Source: JAZGDL01 sp036477795 (lineage in GTDB: Bacteria > Planctomycetota > Phycisphaerae > UBA1845). From it: 6,689 nucleotides of DNA. Below are positions 1 to 6,434 of this stretch, piece by piece. A program made the position numbers and the translations under genes. The stretch is taken from positions 1 through 6,689 of the forward strand of contig JAZGDL010000384.1 of the NCBI GenBank assembly GCA_036477795.1, in the 5' to 3' direction. The first letter of the stretch is position 1; every line of letters starts with the position of its first letter. Below the pieces are notes generated by a model that was given only the letters and a program-made list of their open reading frames with translations, searched no databases and was not told where the DNA came from.

Positions 1-144
1 TCGGGCTTGGCGTCGAGCAGTCGCGTGTTGCGCGGCTGCGGAAGCCGGCGCGGTTGCTTTGGAATTGGTGCGCGTTCGGGGTTGTAGCGAACTGCAGCGC
101 GAGCCTTGGGGTGTTCGACCGCTTTTGCGCCCCGTTCAGTGGGT

Positions 145-160
145 GCAGGGAACTCCCTGC
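145..160. repeat. Short inverted repeat just downstream of the transposase stop
   Basis: GCAGGGA (145-151) and TCCCTGC (154-160) are exact reverse complements separated by two bases. The hairpin starts 7 bases beyond the stop codon of the transposase relic. No run of T follows on the minus strand, so it is not a convincing intrinsic terminator; it may be part of the IS end structure. Confidence 0.4.
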
Positions 161-650
161 TGTCTTATCAGGCCGCTTTGAGCGCCCAAAGCCGTTTGAC
201 GTTGTACGCCAGGCACACGACATCCCACTCACCGCTGACCTGCTCCAGCCCGCGAAGCAGGAACTGGCGGAAACCCATGACGCCTTTGATGATTCCGAAC
301 ACCGGTTCGACCGTCTGTTTGCGTTTGGCGTACAACTTTCGGCCCGCCTCGGTCTTCAGTTTCTCTTGCATCGCCAACAAGCGGGGATCCTTCACGACCT
401 TCGGCGGCGTGTGGGTGACGGACTTGGGGCGATAGTCGTAACGCCGCTGCGAATGGCTTTCATTTCGGCTTACCGCTACGTACAGGTCCATGCCGTCTTC
501 TTCCAGACGCTCAAACGCTTCGGTGTTCACATAACCAGTGTCAGCCAGCGCCGATGACACCTGACCCACCGAATCCGGAACATTTCCGACTGCTGGTTCC
601 AGTTCGTTGGCGTCACTGACACACGTGCTGACATGGTCGGTCAGGATCAA

Positions 651-668
651 TCCCGACGTACGTCGGGA
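651..668. repeat. 18-bp perfect palindrome TCCCGACGTACGTCGGGA
   Basis: Each 9-base half is the exact reverse complement of the other, with no spacer. It lies where the transposase relic changes frame: upstream the protein reads YNA-stop-AAVD, downstream it continues as SGLILTDHVSTCVSDANELE in another frame. The family normally has a short Asp/Gly/Ser stretch here, and the observed sequence is about four bases longer than that would need. The palindrome may be a product of the local duplication that broke the frame rather than a functional site. Confidence 0.6.
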
Positions 669-821
669 CATCGACCGCCGCTTAGGCATTGTATGTCTGC
701 TTGTAGCCTTCCCGTTTGTTCTTCCGCATCAATCGGCTGTCCGAGTCGGTCAGGTTGATCTGCTCATGATCGTCGGGCGTGTCTTTCGGCGGCTGGATCT
801 TCTTGCCCTGGCTTCGCCCCT

Positions 822-902
822 GGAGCAAAAGGGGACAGGAACCTTTTGTGCGAAGCACCCTCCGGGCCTTTCAGGCAAAAGGTTCCTGTCCCCTTTTGCT
901 CC
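822..902. repeat. 81-base palindromic element: 27-bp perfect inverted repeat with 27-base loop, inserted in the transposase relic
   Basis: Arm 822-848 begins GGAGCAAAAGGGGACAGG and its exact reverse complement is 876-902, leaving a loop at 849-875. All 27 pairs match. The element interrupts the transposase frame exactly after codon GAG at 903-905. The dinucleotide CT flanks it on both sides (820-821 and 903-904; AG on the minus strand). Removing the 81 bases plus one CT copy (83 bases) joins DYE directly to GRSQGKK in a single frame, which supports insertion with a 2-base target duplication. It encodes nothing and is far too short for its own transposase, so it would need a factor supplied in trans. 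From memory, repeats with the core AAAAGGGGACAGGAACCTTTT are common in planctomycete genomes; that cannot be checked here. Confidence 0.85.
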
Positions 903-1226
903 CTCGTAGTCTCCGCGCTGGGTCTCTGCCCGCGATTTGGCCCGCTCCTCCAATTCTCGCCGGGCTTGCTGCATCTTATCGCGAAGCCGCTCCCGACGAG
1001 CGATCTCCTTGGGAATCGACCGCTGCCGCGATGGTTGATCTTCAGGTTCGGGACACTCATTCCCTCGACGGCCTCGATGACGAAGTGAACCATGTCGTCC
1101 TCCGGAACCCAGTCACGCAGGTCCGGTGGCAACAACGTGGGCGTGTTCCGATCGATATTGACGAATCTGGTAGCCATGCACCGAAGAGTACCGCCGTGGC
1201 AGAAAAATGCGCCCCAAAAGCCCGAC

Positions 1227-1607
1227 AGGCTCCTAGAGGTTAATTCTCGCGTTGAGCTGTTCGTGGATGAAGATGCGATGGGCCGTGAAGCGGCCAGAAG
1301 GCGTGTGCCAACAAATCGCCGCGCAGCTCTTGGATCAGGAGTCCGACGAATGCGGCGACGTCACAGAAGCGCTCGTGGAACTTACGGGTATGCTGGTGGC
1401 CAGCGCGCTGAAGCGCTTGAGGAGTCACGGGATATCGTGTTGCCTAATGCCGCCCGTGGTTTGTGCGAATCACACATGCCAATTGTACGTTGGAGGGGGC
1501 GATATCTGTAAGGTGGCGGAGCCGGACACGACCTTGGCATCAATGACCTATGGGCTCGTTGTGCGTCGGAAAGCGGCAACTCGGAGACTGTGAGCCTGGC
1601 CAATTTT
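1227..1607. other. Non-coding stretch between carA and the IS relic; no recognisable gene
   Basis: This stretch of about 380 bases lies downstream of carA. The minus strand has a 62-codon open frame (1240-1428, beginning MTPQALQRAGHQHTRK), and the plus strand has overlapping frames of 113 and 139 codons, but none resembles a family I know, none has a clear ribosome binding site, and the frames overlap one another. No hairpin followed by a T run was found after the carA stop, so no intrinsic terminator for the car operon is identified. It may hold the remains of an older gene. Confidence 0.5.
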
Positions 1608-2777
1608 TCACCCGCAGGCCGACCGAGAACTATTGCCGCCGCCGCTTCTCTGTCGACTTTGGTCCGGAGCCAGCCCGTCCGGAACCCTGCCGCTTTCAAT
1701 CATCTTCAGGAACAGGCGAAACAAATATTGAGAGTCGTGCGGGCGGGGAGCGGCCTCGGGGTGGTATTGCACGGCGAAGACCGGATGCGTTTTGTGGGCG
1801 AACCCTTCCAACGTGTGGTCATTGAGATTCGTGTGCGTGGCTACGGCCCCCACGTTGGGCAGTGATCGTTCATCCACGGCGAAGCCGTGATTTTGGCTGG
1901 TGATTTCGATCTGCCCACTAGCCAGGTTCCGCACCGGGTGGTTTATTCCGTGATGGCCGAATTTCAGCTTATAGGTGTCGGCGCCCAGGGCACAGGCGAT
2001 CAATTGGTGCCCCAGGCAGATTCCGAAGATCGGGACTTGGCCGATGAGAGAGCGGACCGACTGGATGCTCTGATCCACGGCGGCGGGGTCTCCGGGCCCG
2101 TTGCCCACCAGAACGCCTCGCGGCTGATGTTCGAGGATCTGTTCCGGCGGGCTCAAACCGGATAAGCAGAGAACTTCACAGCCCAGCCGGGTCAGCGCTC
2201 GGAGCACGTTGTATTTGATACCGCAATCCAGGGCGACAATGTGGTATTTGGGCCTCGCCTCGGCCGAGCACTGCCAGGCACCGGCCGCCTGCCCGGCGAC
2301 TTGGGCTGCGAGGTTGCGCTCTGCCATCAACGGCAGCGCTCGAGCTTGGGCGCACAGGGATGCATCCTCCGCTTGGTTGGTTGACAAGACGGCGCGCAAT
2401 GAACCGTGATCTCTCAATCGGTGGGTGAGCGCCCGGGTGTCCACTCCTGCAAGACCGATGACACCGTTGGCCTTCAAATAGGAATCCAGTGATTGCGTAG
2501 CGTGGTGATGGCTGTACAGCGGCGGAAGCTCTTTGATCACCAGCCCCGAGAGGTGCAGCTTTGCCGATTCGATGTCTTGGTCGTTGATGCCATAGTTGCC
2601 CACCAATGGGTAGGTCATGGTGACGATCTGGCCGAGATAGGAGGGGTCGGTCAGTACCTCTTGGTAACCGGTCATGGCGGTGTTGAAGAGCGCCTCACCG
2701 GTGCGCGTCCCCTCAGCCCCGAAGGCACGACCGCTGAAAACGCTGCCGTCTTCCAGGGCCAGTTTACATGGCCTCAT
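1608..2777 (-). CDS. carA: Carbamoyl-phosphate synthase, small (glutaminase) subunit
   Basis: CarA hydrolyses glutamine and passes ammonia through a tunnel to CarB, which makes carbamoyl phosphate in the cytoplasm for pyrimidine and arginine synthesis. The 389-residue protein has the CarA-specific N-terminal domain (residues 1 to about 150; FNTAMTGYQEVLTDPSY at 31-47, GLAGVDTRALTHRLRDHG at 108-125) and a class I glutamine amidotransferase domain (about 178-360). The nucleophile is Cys254 in GICLGHQL, and the His339-Glu341 pair lies in QYHPEA, so the triad is complete. Length matches the family (E. coli 382) with about 25 extra, low-complexity residues at the C-terminus. The ATG at 2775-2777 overlaps the carB stop, and GAGG at 2784-2787 lies six bases upstream, which fixes the start. 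Small oddities: GINHPV where GGNHPV is usual, NGPGDP preceded by Gly rather than Ser, and PRPHD where PGPHD is usual. The frame is intact. Confidence 0.97.
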   Translation of the reverse strand: MRPCKLALEDGSVFSGRAFGAEGTRTGEALFNTAMTGYQEVLTDPSYLGQIVTMTYPLVGNYGINDQDIESAKLHLSGLVIKELPPLYSHHHATQSLDSYLKANGVIGLAGVDTRALTHRLRDHGSLRAVLSTNQAEDASLCAQARALPLMAERNLAAQVAGQAAGAWQCSAEARPKYHIVALDCGIKYNVLRALTRLGCEVLCLSGLSPPEQILEHQPRGVLVGNGPGDPAAVDQSIQSVRSLIGQVPIFGICLGHQLIACALGADTYKLKFGHHGINHPVRNLASGQIEITSQNHGFAVDERSLPNVGAVATHTNLNDHTLEGFAHKTHPVFAVQYHPEAAPRPHDSQYLFRLFLKMIESGRVPDGLAPDQSRQRSGGGNSSRSACG

Positions 2778-2787
2778 GCTGTACCTC
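2774..2787 (-). promoter_or_regulatory. carB/carA ATGA overlap with carA ribosome binding site
   Basis: On the minus strand the carB stop and carA start share the four bases ATGA (2777-2774). GAGG at 2787-2784 lies inside the last carB codons, six bases before the carA ATG. This arrangement is typical of translational coupling and would keep the two subunits in balance. It also means translation reaching the end of carB probably matters for carA output, which bears on the internal TGA in carB. Confidence 0.85.
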
Positions 2788-5782
2788 GCGGGGCAGTTGG
2801 AGAATAATCCTGCAACGCTGCGACCGACAGGCGATCTTCTCGAACGGCTCGAATTGCCTCCACGGCTGCCTGTGCCTCGGTCAACGTCGTGATCAACGGG
2901 ATCTTGTGCCGGACGGAGGCTGCGCGGATCTTTCCCTCGTCGGTGTACCGCCCGGTGTTGGTGGCGGTGTTGATCAGCAGCGCCAAATTGCCTGATGCGA
3001 TGAGCGTGATGGCGTTGCTGTCGGGATTGTCGCTGATCTTCTCCACCAGGTCACTCGTGATGCCCGCATTGGTCAGCCTTCGCCGCGTGCCGTTCGTGGC
3101 CACGAACCGAAAGCCCATTTCATGCAGAGCCCGCGCGATGGGCACGATGCAGGGCTTGTCCCGGTCATTGACGCTGAGGTAGACGGTGCCCTGGGTGGGC
3201 AGCGACTGTCCGGCAGCGATCTGGGCTTTGGCAAACGCGCGGGCAAAATCGCGGTCGATGCCCATGACCTCGCCGGTGCTGCGCATCTCCGGGCCGATGA
3301 CCACATCGACACCGGGGAACTTGTCGAACGGGAAGACGACTTCCTTAACGCTCACGTGCCCGAGTGGCCTGTGTGGGTCGTAGCCCTGTGCTGCCAGCAC
3401 TTGATGCAGCGGTTTGCCCAGCATGGTCTGCATGGCGACTTTGGCCCAGGCGACTCCGGTGGCTTTGCTGACGAACGGCACCGTGCGTGACGCTCGGGGA
3501 TTGGCTTCCAGAACGTAGACGCGGCGGCCTTTGAGCGCGAACTGGATGTTCATCAGACCGCAGACGTTGAGTCTTCGCGCCAGCAGTTTCGCCTGACGCT
3601 CGATCTCATCGACAATGGCCGAAGATATCGAATAGGGCGGCAAGGCGCAGGCACTGTCGCCGGAGTGGATGCCGGCCTCTTCGATATGTTCCATCACGCC
3701 GCAGACCACACAACCGGCGTCCGAGCGCCCAAGACCGTAATCCGCGACCACGTCCACATCGACCTCGATGGCCTCTTGCAGGAATTGCTCGATGAGGACG
3801 CCGCCGGGCTCGGTCTCAATGTCCGAGGCCCGCAGTGCCGAGCGCATATAGCGGCTGAGATCACGTTCATCGTTGCAGATCTCCATGCCTCGGCCCCCCA
3901 GAACATATGAAGGCCTCACCAGCACGGGATAGCCGATCCGCTCGGCCGAACGGACGGCCTGCTCGACCGACGAAGCGACGGCGTTGGGCGGCTGGACCAG
4001 TCCCAGCTCATCGAGAAGACTTTGGAATCGCAGCCGGTCCTCGGCAACGTGAATAGATTCGGGAGTCGTGCCGATGATGGGCACGCCCGCGTCCTTGAGC
4101 GGCTGAGACAGGTTCAACGGCGTCTGTCCGCCGAACTGCACAACGACACCGCGCAGGTTCGGTTTGAGGCGGCGACAGACGTTCAGCACGTCCTCGAGGA
4201 CCAGCGGCTCGAAGAAGAGCATGTCGCTGCTGTCGTAGTCGGTGCTGACCGTTTCGGGATTGGAATTGATCATCACGGCGGTCAAACCCGCTTCGCGGAT
4301 CGCCTGCAGGGCATGAACGCAGCAATAATCAAACTCGATTCCCTGGCCGATGCGGTTGGGACCGCCACCCAAGACGATCACCGCCGGGTTGTCCGGCACG
4401 TAGGCTTCATCGTCGACCTGCAACGCCCCATTGAGACGATAGGGCGCCTCGTGCGTCGAGTAAAAGTAGGGAGTGTAGGCTTCGAATTCGGCGGCACAGG
4501 TATCAACAGCCTTGTAGCAGTGACGAGCATGTTCGGTCCCAAATTCCCGCAACTCCTGCGCGCTGCGATTCCAGGCCCGCTGGAGCTGAGGCAGGCTGTA
4601 GCCCATTTGCAGGGCCTGGCAGTGGACTCGCTCGGCTTCTTGGCTGCCCGGTCGAGTGGTCAGCAGCCTGTCCTCGAAATCGACGAGCTCCTTGATCTGG
4701 CCCAGGAACCACGGGTCGATCTTCGTCAACTCGTGAACCTGCTCGACGGACCAACCGAGTTTGAAGGCGTAGCGGATATAGTAGATCCTATCCTGGCATG
4801 GGTTTTGGAGTTTGTGACGAATGACCTCCATCGGAATGGGCCAGCGGTCGGCGGCCTGTTCCCGCCAGTCGTGCGGCGGTTCCCCCGCGCGACGCCCTTT
4901 GATGTTGCCACCACGGGGATTGTGCTGCTGCAATTCTGCCGCCTGGCCCTCCGAGCCCAACGCGCGCCCCGCTGTAGCCCATGCGGTTCTACCCATGTGA
5001 TCATCCAACCAACAGTCCTGGGCATCAAGTCCCAATCCGTTGCGCTTAATCTCCATTGATCGAATACACTTCTGGAACGCCTCCTTGAATGTCCGTCCGA
5101 AGGCCATCGCCTCGCCCACCGACTTCATCTGCGTGGTCAGCGTCTCGTCGCTTTCCGGGAACTTCTCGAACGTCCAGCGCGGCATCTTGACCACACAGTA
5201 ATCGATCGTCGGCTCAAAGCAGACCGGCGTCTCACGGGTGATGTCGTTGGTGATCTCGTCCAGCGTGTAGCCCAAAGCCAGCTTTGTTGCGATCTTGGCG
5301 ATCGGGAAACCCGTTGCTTTGGAGGCCAGCGCCGAGGAGCGCGACACGCGGGGGTTCAGCTCGATTGTGACCATCCTGCCGTTCGATGGATCTACGGCAA
5401 ACTGCACGTTGGCTCCGCCGGTCTCCACGCCGACGGCACGCATGAGGGTGATGGTCCAGTCGCGCATCTGTTGGTATTCGCGATCCGTCAGAGTTTGCGC
5501 CGGCGCCACGGTGATCGAGTCGCCGGTGTGGATGCCCATGGGATCAAGATTCTCGATGGAACAGACGATGACCACGTTGTCCTTACGATCGCGCATGAGC
5601 TCCATCTCGAATTCTTTCCAGCCGTAGAGGCTCTCTTCGATAAGCACCTCACGGTTCAGCGAGGCATCCAGACCTCGGCCAACCAGGCTGCGGAATTCCT
5701 CCGGGGTGCTGGCAAGCCCCCCTCCCGTGCCTCCCAGCGTGTAGGCGGGCCTGATGACACAGGGCAAGTGTACCTCTACCAA
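2774..5782 (-). CDS. carB: Carbamoyl-phosphate synthase, large subunit, main part downstream of an in-frame TGA
   Basis: This is the bulk of CarB, which phosphorylates bicarbonate, joins it to ammonia from CarA, and phosphorylates the carbamate. Numbering from the GTG at 6271 and counting the TGA as codon 143, full length is 1165 residues. First ATP-grasp domain: RPAYTLGGTGGG at about 174-185, ELNPRVSRSSAL at 304-315. Oligomerisation domain about 479-610. Second synthetase half: VLGGGPNRIGQGIEFDYC from about 633, RPSYVLGGRGME at 786-797, EANPRASRTVPFVSKATG at 922-939. C-terminal MGS-like allosteric domain about 1038-1143. A linker at about 416-478 makes it some 90 residues longer than E. coli CarB (1073). 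The frame is open from 5842; the first possible restart is a TTG at 5780-5782 with no ribosome binding site, so independent translation is doubtful. It more likely belongs to one gene with 5843-6271, interrupted by a nonsense codon, read-through codon or sequence error. Confidence 0.95.
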   Translation of the reverse strand: MVEVHLPCVIRPAYTLGGTGGGLASTPEEFRSLVGRGLDASLNREVLIEESLYGWKEFEMELMRDRKDNVVIVCSIENLDPMGIHTGDSITVAPAQTLTDREYQQMRDWTITLMRAVGVETGGANVQFAVDPSNGRMVTIELNPRVSRSSALASKATGFPIAKIATKLALGYTLDEITNDITRETPVCFEPTIDYCVVKMPRWTFEKFPESDETLTTQMKSVGEAMAFGRTFKEAFQKCIRSMEIKRNGLGLDAQDCWLDDHMGRTAWATAGRALGSEGQAAELQQHNPRGGNIKGRRAGEPPHDWREQAADRWPIPMEVIRHKLQNPCQDRIYYIRYAFKLGWSVEQVHELTKIDPWFLGQIKELVDFEDRLLTTRPGSQEAERVHCQALQMGYSLPQLQRAWNRSAQELREFGTEHARHCYKAVDTCAAEFEAYTPYFYSTHEAPYRLNGALQVDDEAYVPDNPAVIVLGGGPNRIGQGIEFDYCCVHALQAIREAGLTAVMINSNPETVSTDYDSSDMLFFEPLVLEDVLNVCRRLKPNLRGVVVQFGGQTPLNLSQPLKDAGVPIIGTTPESIHVAEDRLRFQSLLDELGLVQPPNAVASSVEQAVRSAERIGYPVLVRPSYVLGGRGMEICNDERDLSRYMRSALRASDIETEPGGVLIEQFLQEAIEVDVDVVADYGLGRSDAGCVVCGVMEHIEEAGIHSGDSACALPPYSISSAIVDEIERQAKLLARRLNVCGLMNIQFALKGRRVYVLEANPRASRTVPFVSKATGVAWAKVAMQTMLGKPLHQVLAAQGYDPHRPLGHVSVKEVVFPFDKFPGVDVVIGPEMRSTGEVMGIDRDFARAFAKAQIAAGQSLPTQGTVYLSVNDRDKPCIVPIARALHEMGFRFVATNGTRRRLTNAGITSDLVEKISDNPDSNAITLIASGNLALLINTATNTGRYTDEGKIRAASVRHKIPLITTLTEAQAAVEAIRAVREDRLSVAALQDYSPTAPRGTA

Positions 5783-5842
5783 GATGGCGTCGGCTTGTTC
5801 GAGCGATCGGGCGATCCCGGAGCGGGCCAGGTCGACGCCGGC

Positions 5843-5845
5843 TCA
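5843..5845 (-). other. In-frame TGA within carB (codon 143)
   Basis: Reading on from EDRTAFKHAAQ the next codon is TGA, and the same frame then continues AGVDLARSGIARSLEQADAI straight into the ATP-grasp domain, with no gap or shift. In E. coli CarB the corresponding stretch is [20 protein letters not shown], so the TGA sits at a weakly conserved, usually charged position. A single C-to-T change of CGA (Arg) would create it. TGA also ends carA and carB here and Trp is TGG, so a recoded genetic code is not supported. Confidence 0.93.
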
Positions 5846-6271
5846 CTGTGCTGCGTGCTTGAACGCGGTGCGGTCCTCTGCACGGTGAATCGTTTCGCGG
5901 TCGGCGCCGATCAGCCTGACGCTGTATCGTTCCAGGATGCCCCGCTCCGCCGCCTGCACCGCGCAGTTCAGTCCGGTCTGACCGCCCAAGGTCGGGAGAA
6001 TGCTGTCCACCGGCTTGCCCAACGACTGCTCGCGGGCCAGAACCATCTCAACGGTCTCGGGTGTGACCGGCTCGATGTAGGTGCGATCCGCAAGGTGCGG
6101 ATCGGTCATGATCGTCGCGGGGTTGCTGTTGAGCAGGACGACCTGGACGCCCTCTTCTTTCAGGGCTTTGCAGGCTTGGGTACCGGAATAATCGAATTCG
6201 CAGGCCTGGCCGATGACGATCGGACCTGAACCAATGATCAGAACCTTTTCAACTTCCGTCCGTTTCGGCAC
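5843..6271 (-). CDS. carB: Carbamoyl-phosphate synthase, large subunit, N-terminal part ending at an in-frame TGA
   Basis: These 142 residues form the first pre-ATP-grasp domain of CarB: KVLIIGSGPIVIGQACEFDY near the start, LLNSNPATIMTDP, the loop LPTLGGQTGLN, and AEDRTAF leading into the ATP-grasp fold. The start is taken at the GTG at 6269-6271, because the protein then begins (M)PKRTEVEKVLIIG, matching the usual MPKRTD opening, and GAAGG lies eight bases upstream. An upstream in-frame GTG at 6293-6295 would add eight residues with no family match. Alone, this fragment lacks any ATP-grasp active site and would be inactive. Together with 2774-5842 it makes a complete CarB, so I treat the two as one interrupted gene. 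Confidence 0.93.
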   Translation of the reverse strand: MPKRTEVEKVLIIGSGPIVIGQACEFDYSGTQACKALKEEGVQVVLLNSNPATIMTDPHLADRTYIEPVTPETVEMVLAREQSLGKPVDSILPTLGGQTGLNCAVQAAERGILERYSVRLIGADRETIHRAEDRTAFKHAAQ

Positions 6272-6279
6272 TCGCTCGA

Positions 6280-6284
6280 CCTTC
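6280..6284 (-). promoter_or_regulatory. Ribosome binding site deciding the carB GTG start
   Basis: GAAGG on the minus strand (6284-6280) lies eight bases before the GTG at 6271. This supports that GTG over the in-frame GTG at 6295, which has no such sequence in front of it. Confidence 0.7.
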
Positions 6285-6405
6285 AAACAGAGCACGGTCG
6301 CTAAATCTGTTCGTACGATCCATCATCGGTAGGTAGTAGTAAGTATCAGAAATCAAGCCGACCAACATCGCCTTCGACGACCGCGGCTGGGCCAGAACAT
6401 ACGAC

Positions 6406-6434
6406 TATATACAGCCAACGGCCTGATGTGACAA
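6406..6434 (-). promoter_or_regulatory. Candidate sigma70-type promoter for the car operon
   Basis: On the minus strand TTGTCA (6434-6429, five of six to the -35 consensus) is followed after 17 bases by TATATA (6411-6406, four of six); the overlapping TATAGT (6409-6404) fits the -10 better but at 19 bases. Transcription would start near 6399, leaving a leader of about 128 bases before carB. I see no clear attenuator or PyrR-type hairpin in that leader. Assigned by eye only. Confidence 0.4.

Larger units (their letters stand above)
168..1177 (-). pseudogene. IS1182-like transposase, multiply disrupted
   Basis: This is a broken DDE transposase. The N-terminal part (1177-1019) begins MATRFVNIDRNTP and runs through LPPDLRDWVPEDDMVHFVIE to NHRGSG, the standard opening of the family. 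At about 1019 the frame jumps to a segment from the basic central region (SIPKEIARRERLRDKMQQ, 1019-903), so the part between, which should carry the first catalytic Asp, is deleted. The frame is then cut by a palindromic insert (822-902), resumes as GRSQGKKIQPPKDTPDD and INLTDSDSRLMRKNKREGYK from 819, meets a TAA at 682-684 in what should be YNAQAAVD, and shifts frame near 651-668. The C-terminal part (to the TGA at 168-170) is clean and retains the second Asp (SALADTGYVN, codon at 540-542) and the catalytic Glu (KQTVEPVFGIIKGVMGFRQF, codon at 306-308). Family assignment comes from recognised motifs. No functional protein can be made. Confidence 0.85.
1..1226 (-). mobile_element. Decayed IS1182-like insertion sequence (left end may be cut by window edge)
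   Basis: The element is defined by the relic transposase at 168-1177. A possible right terminus is seen just upstream of the transposase start: read on the minus strand from 1226 it begins GTCGGGCTTTTGGGGCGCA. The plus strand at the left edge of the window begins TCGGGCTTGGCG, so 1-8 and 1218-1225 form an 8-base inverted repeat, which fits a terminal inverted repeat. The match is short and sits exactly at the window edge, so the left boundary is uncertain and no target duplication can be tested. The copy cannot be autonomous because its transposase is broken in several places. Bases 1-167, between the transposase stop and the left edge, hold no gene. Confidence 0.5.

Noticed and set aside
54..557. 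167-codon plus-strand open frame near the left edge.
   Set aside because: It is the antisense of the transposase C-terminal region, which has clear IS1182-type motifs on the minus strand.
822..902. A single CRISPR repeat or an intrinsic terminator.
   Set aside because: There is only one unit with no repeat-spacer pattern, the stem is far longer than a terminator stem, and it lies inside a transposase relic rather than at a gene end.
779..1243. Open frames on both strands running through the palindrome and encoding KGTGTFC-like peptides.
   Set aside because: The peptide is simply the translation of the palindromic repeat and the reading frames are composites of relic transposase and insert.
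4022..5059. 345-codon plus-strand open frame opposite carB, and another at 5471-6229.
   Set aside because: They are antisense shadows of the high-GC carB coding sequence, with no recognisable domain and no ribosome binding site.
5818..5844. Hairpin directly after the carB TGA (GAGC-C-GGC pairing with GCC-C-GCTC) as a selenocysteine insertion element.
   Set aside because: The loop begins about six bases after the TGA, too close for a bacterial SECIS, the stem has a mismatch, and no selenocysteine is known at this weakly conserved CarB position.
5843..5845. TGA reassigned to Trp or Gly in this organism.
   Set aside because: carA and carB both end at TGA at the expected family length, and Trp residues in both proteins are encoded by TGG.
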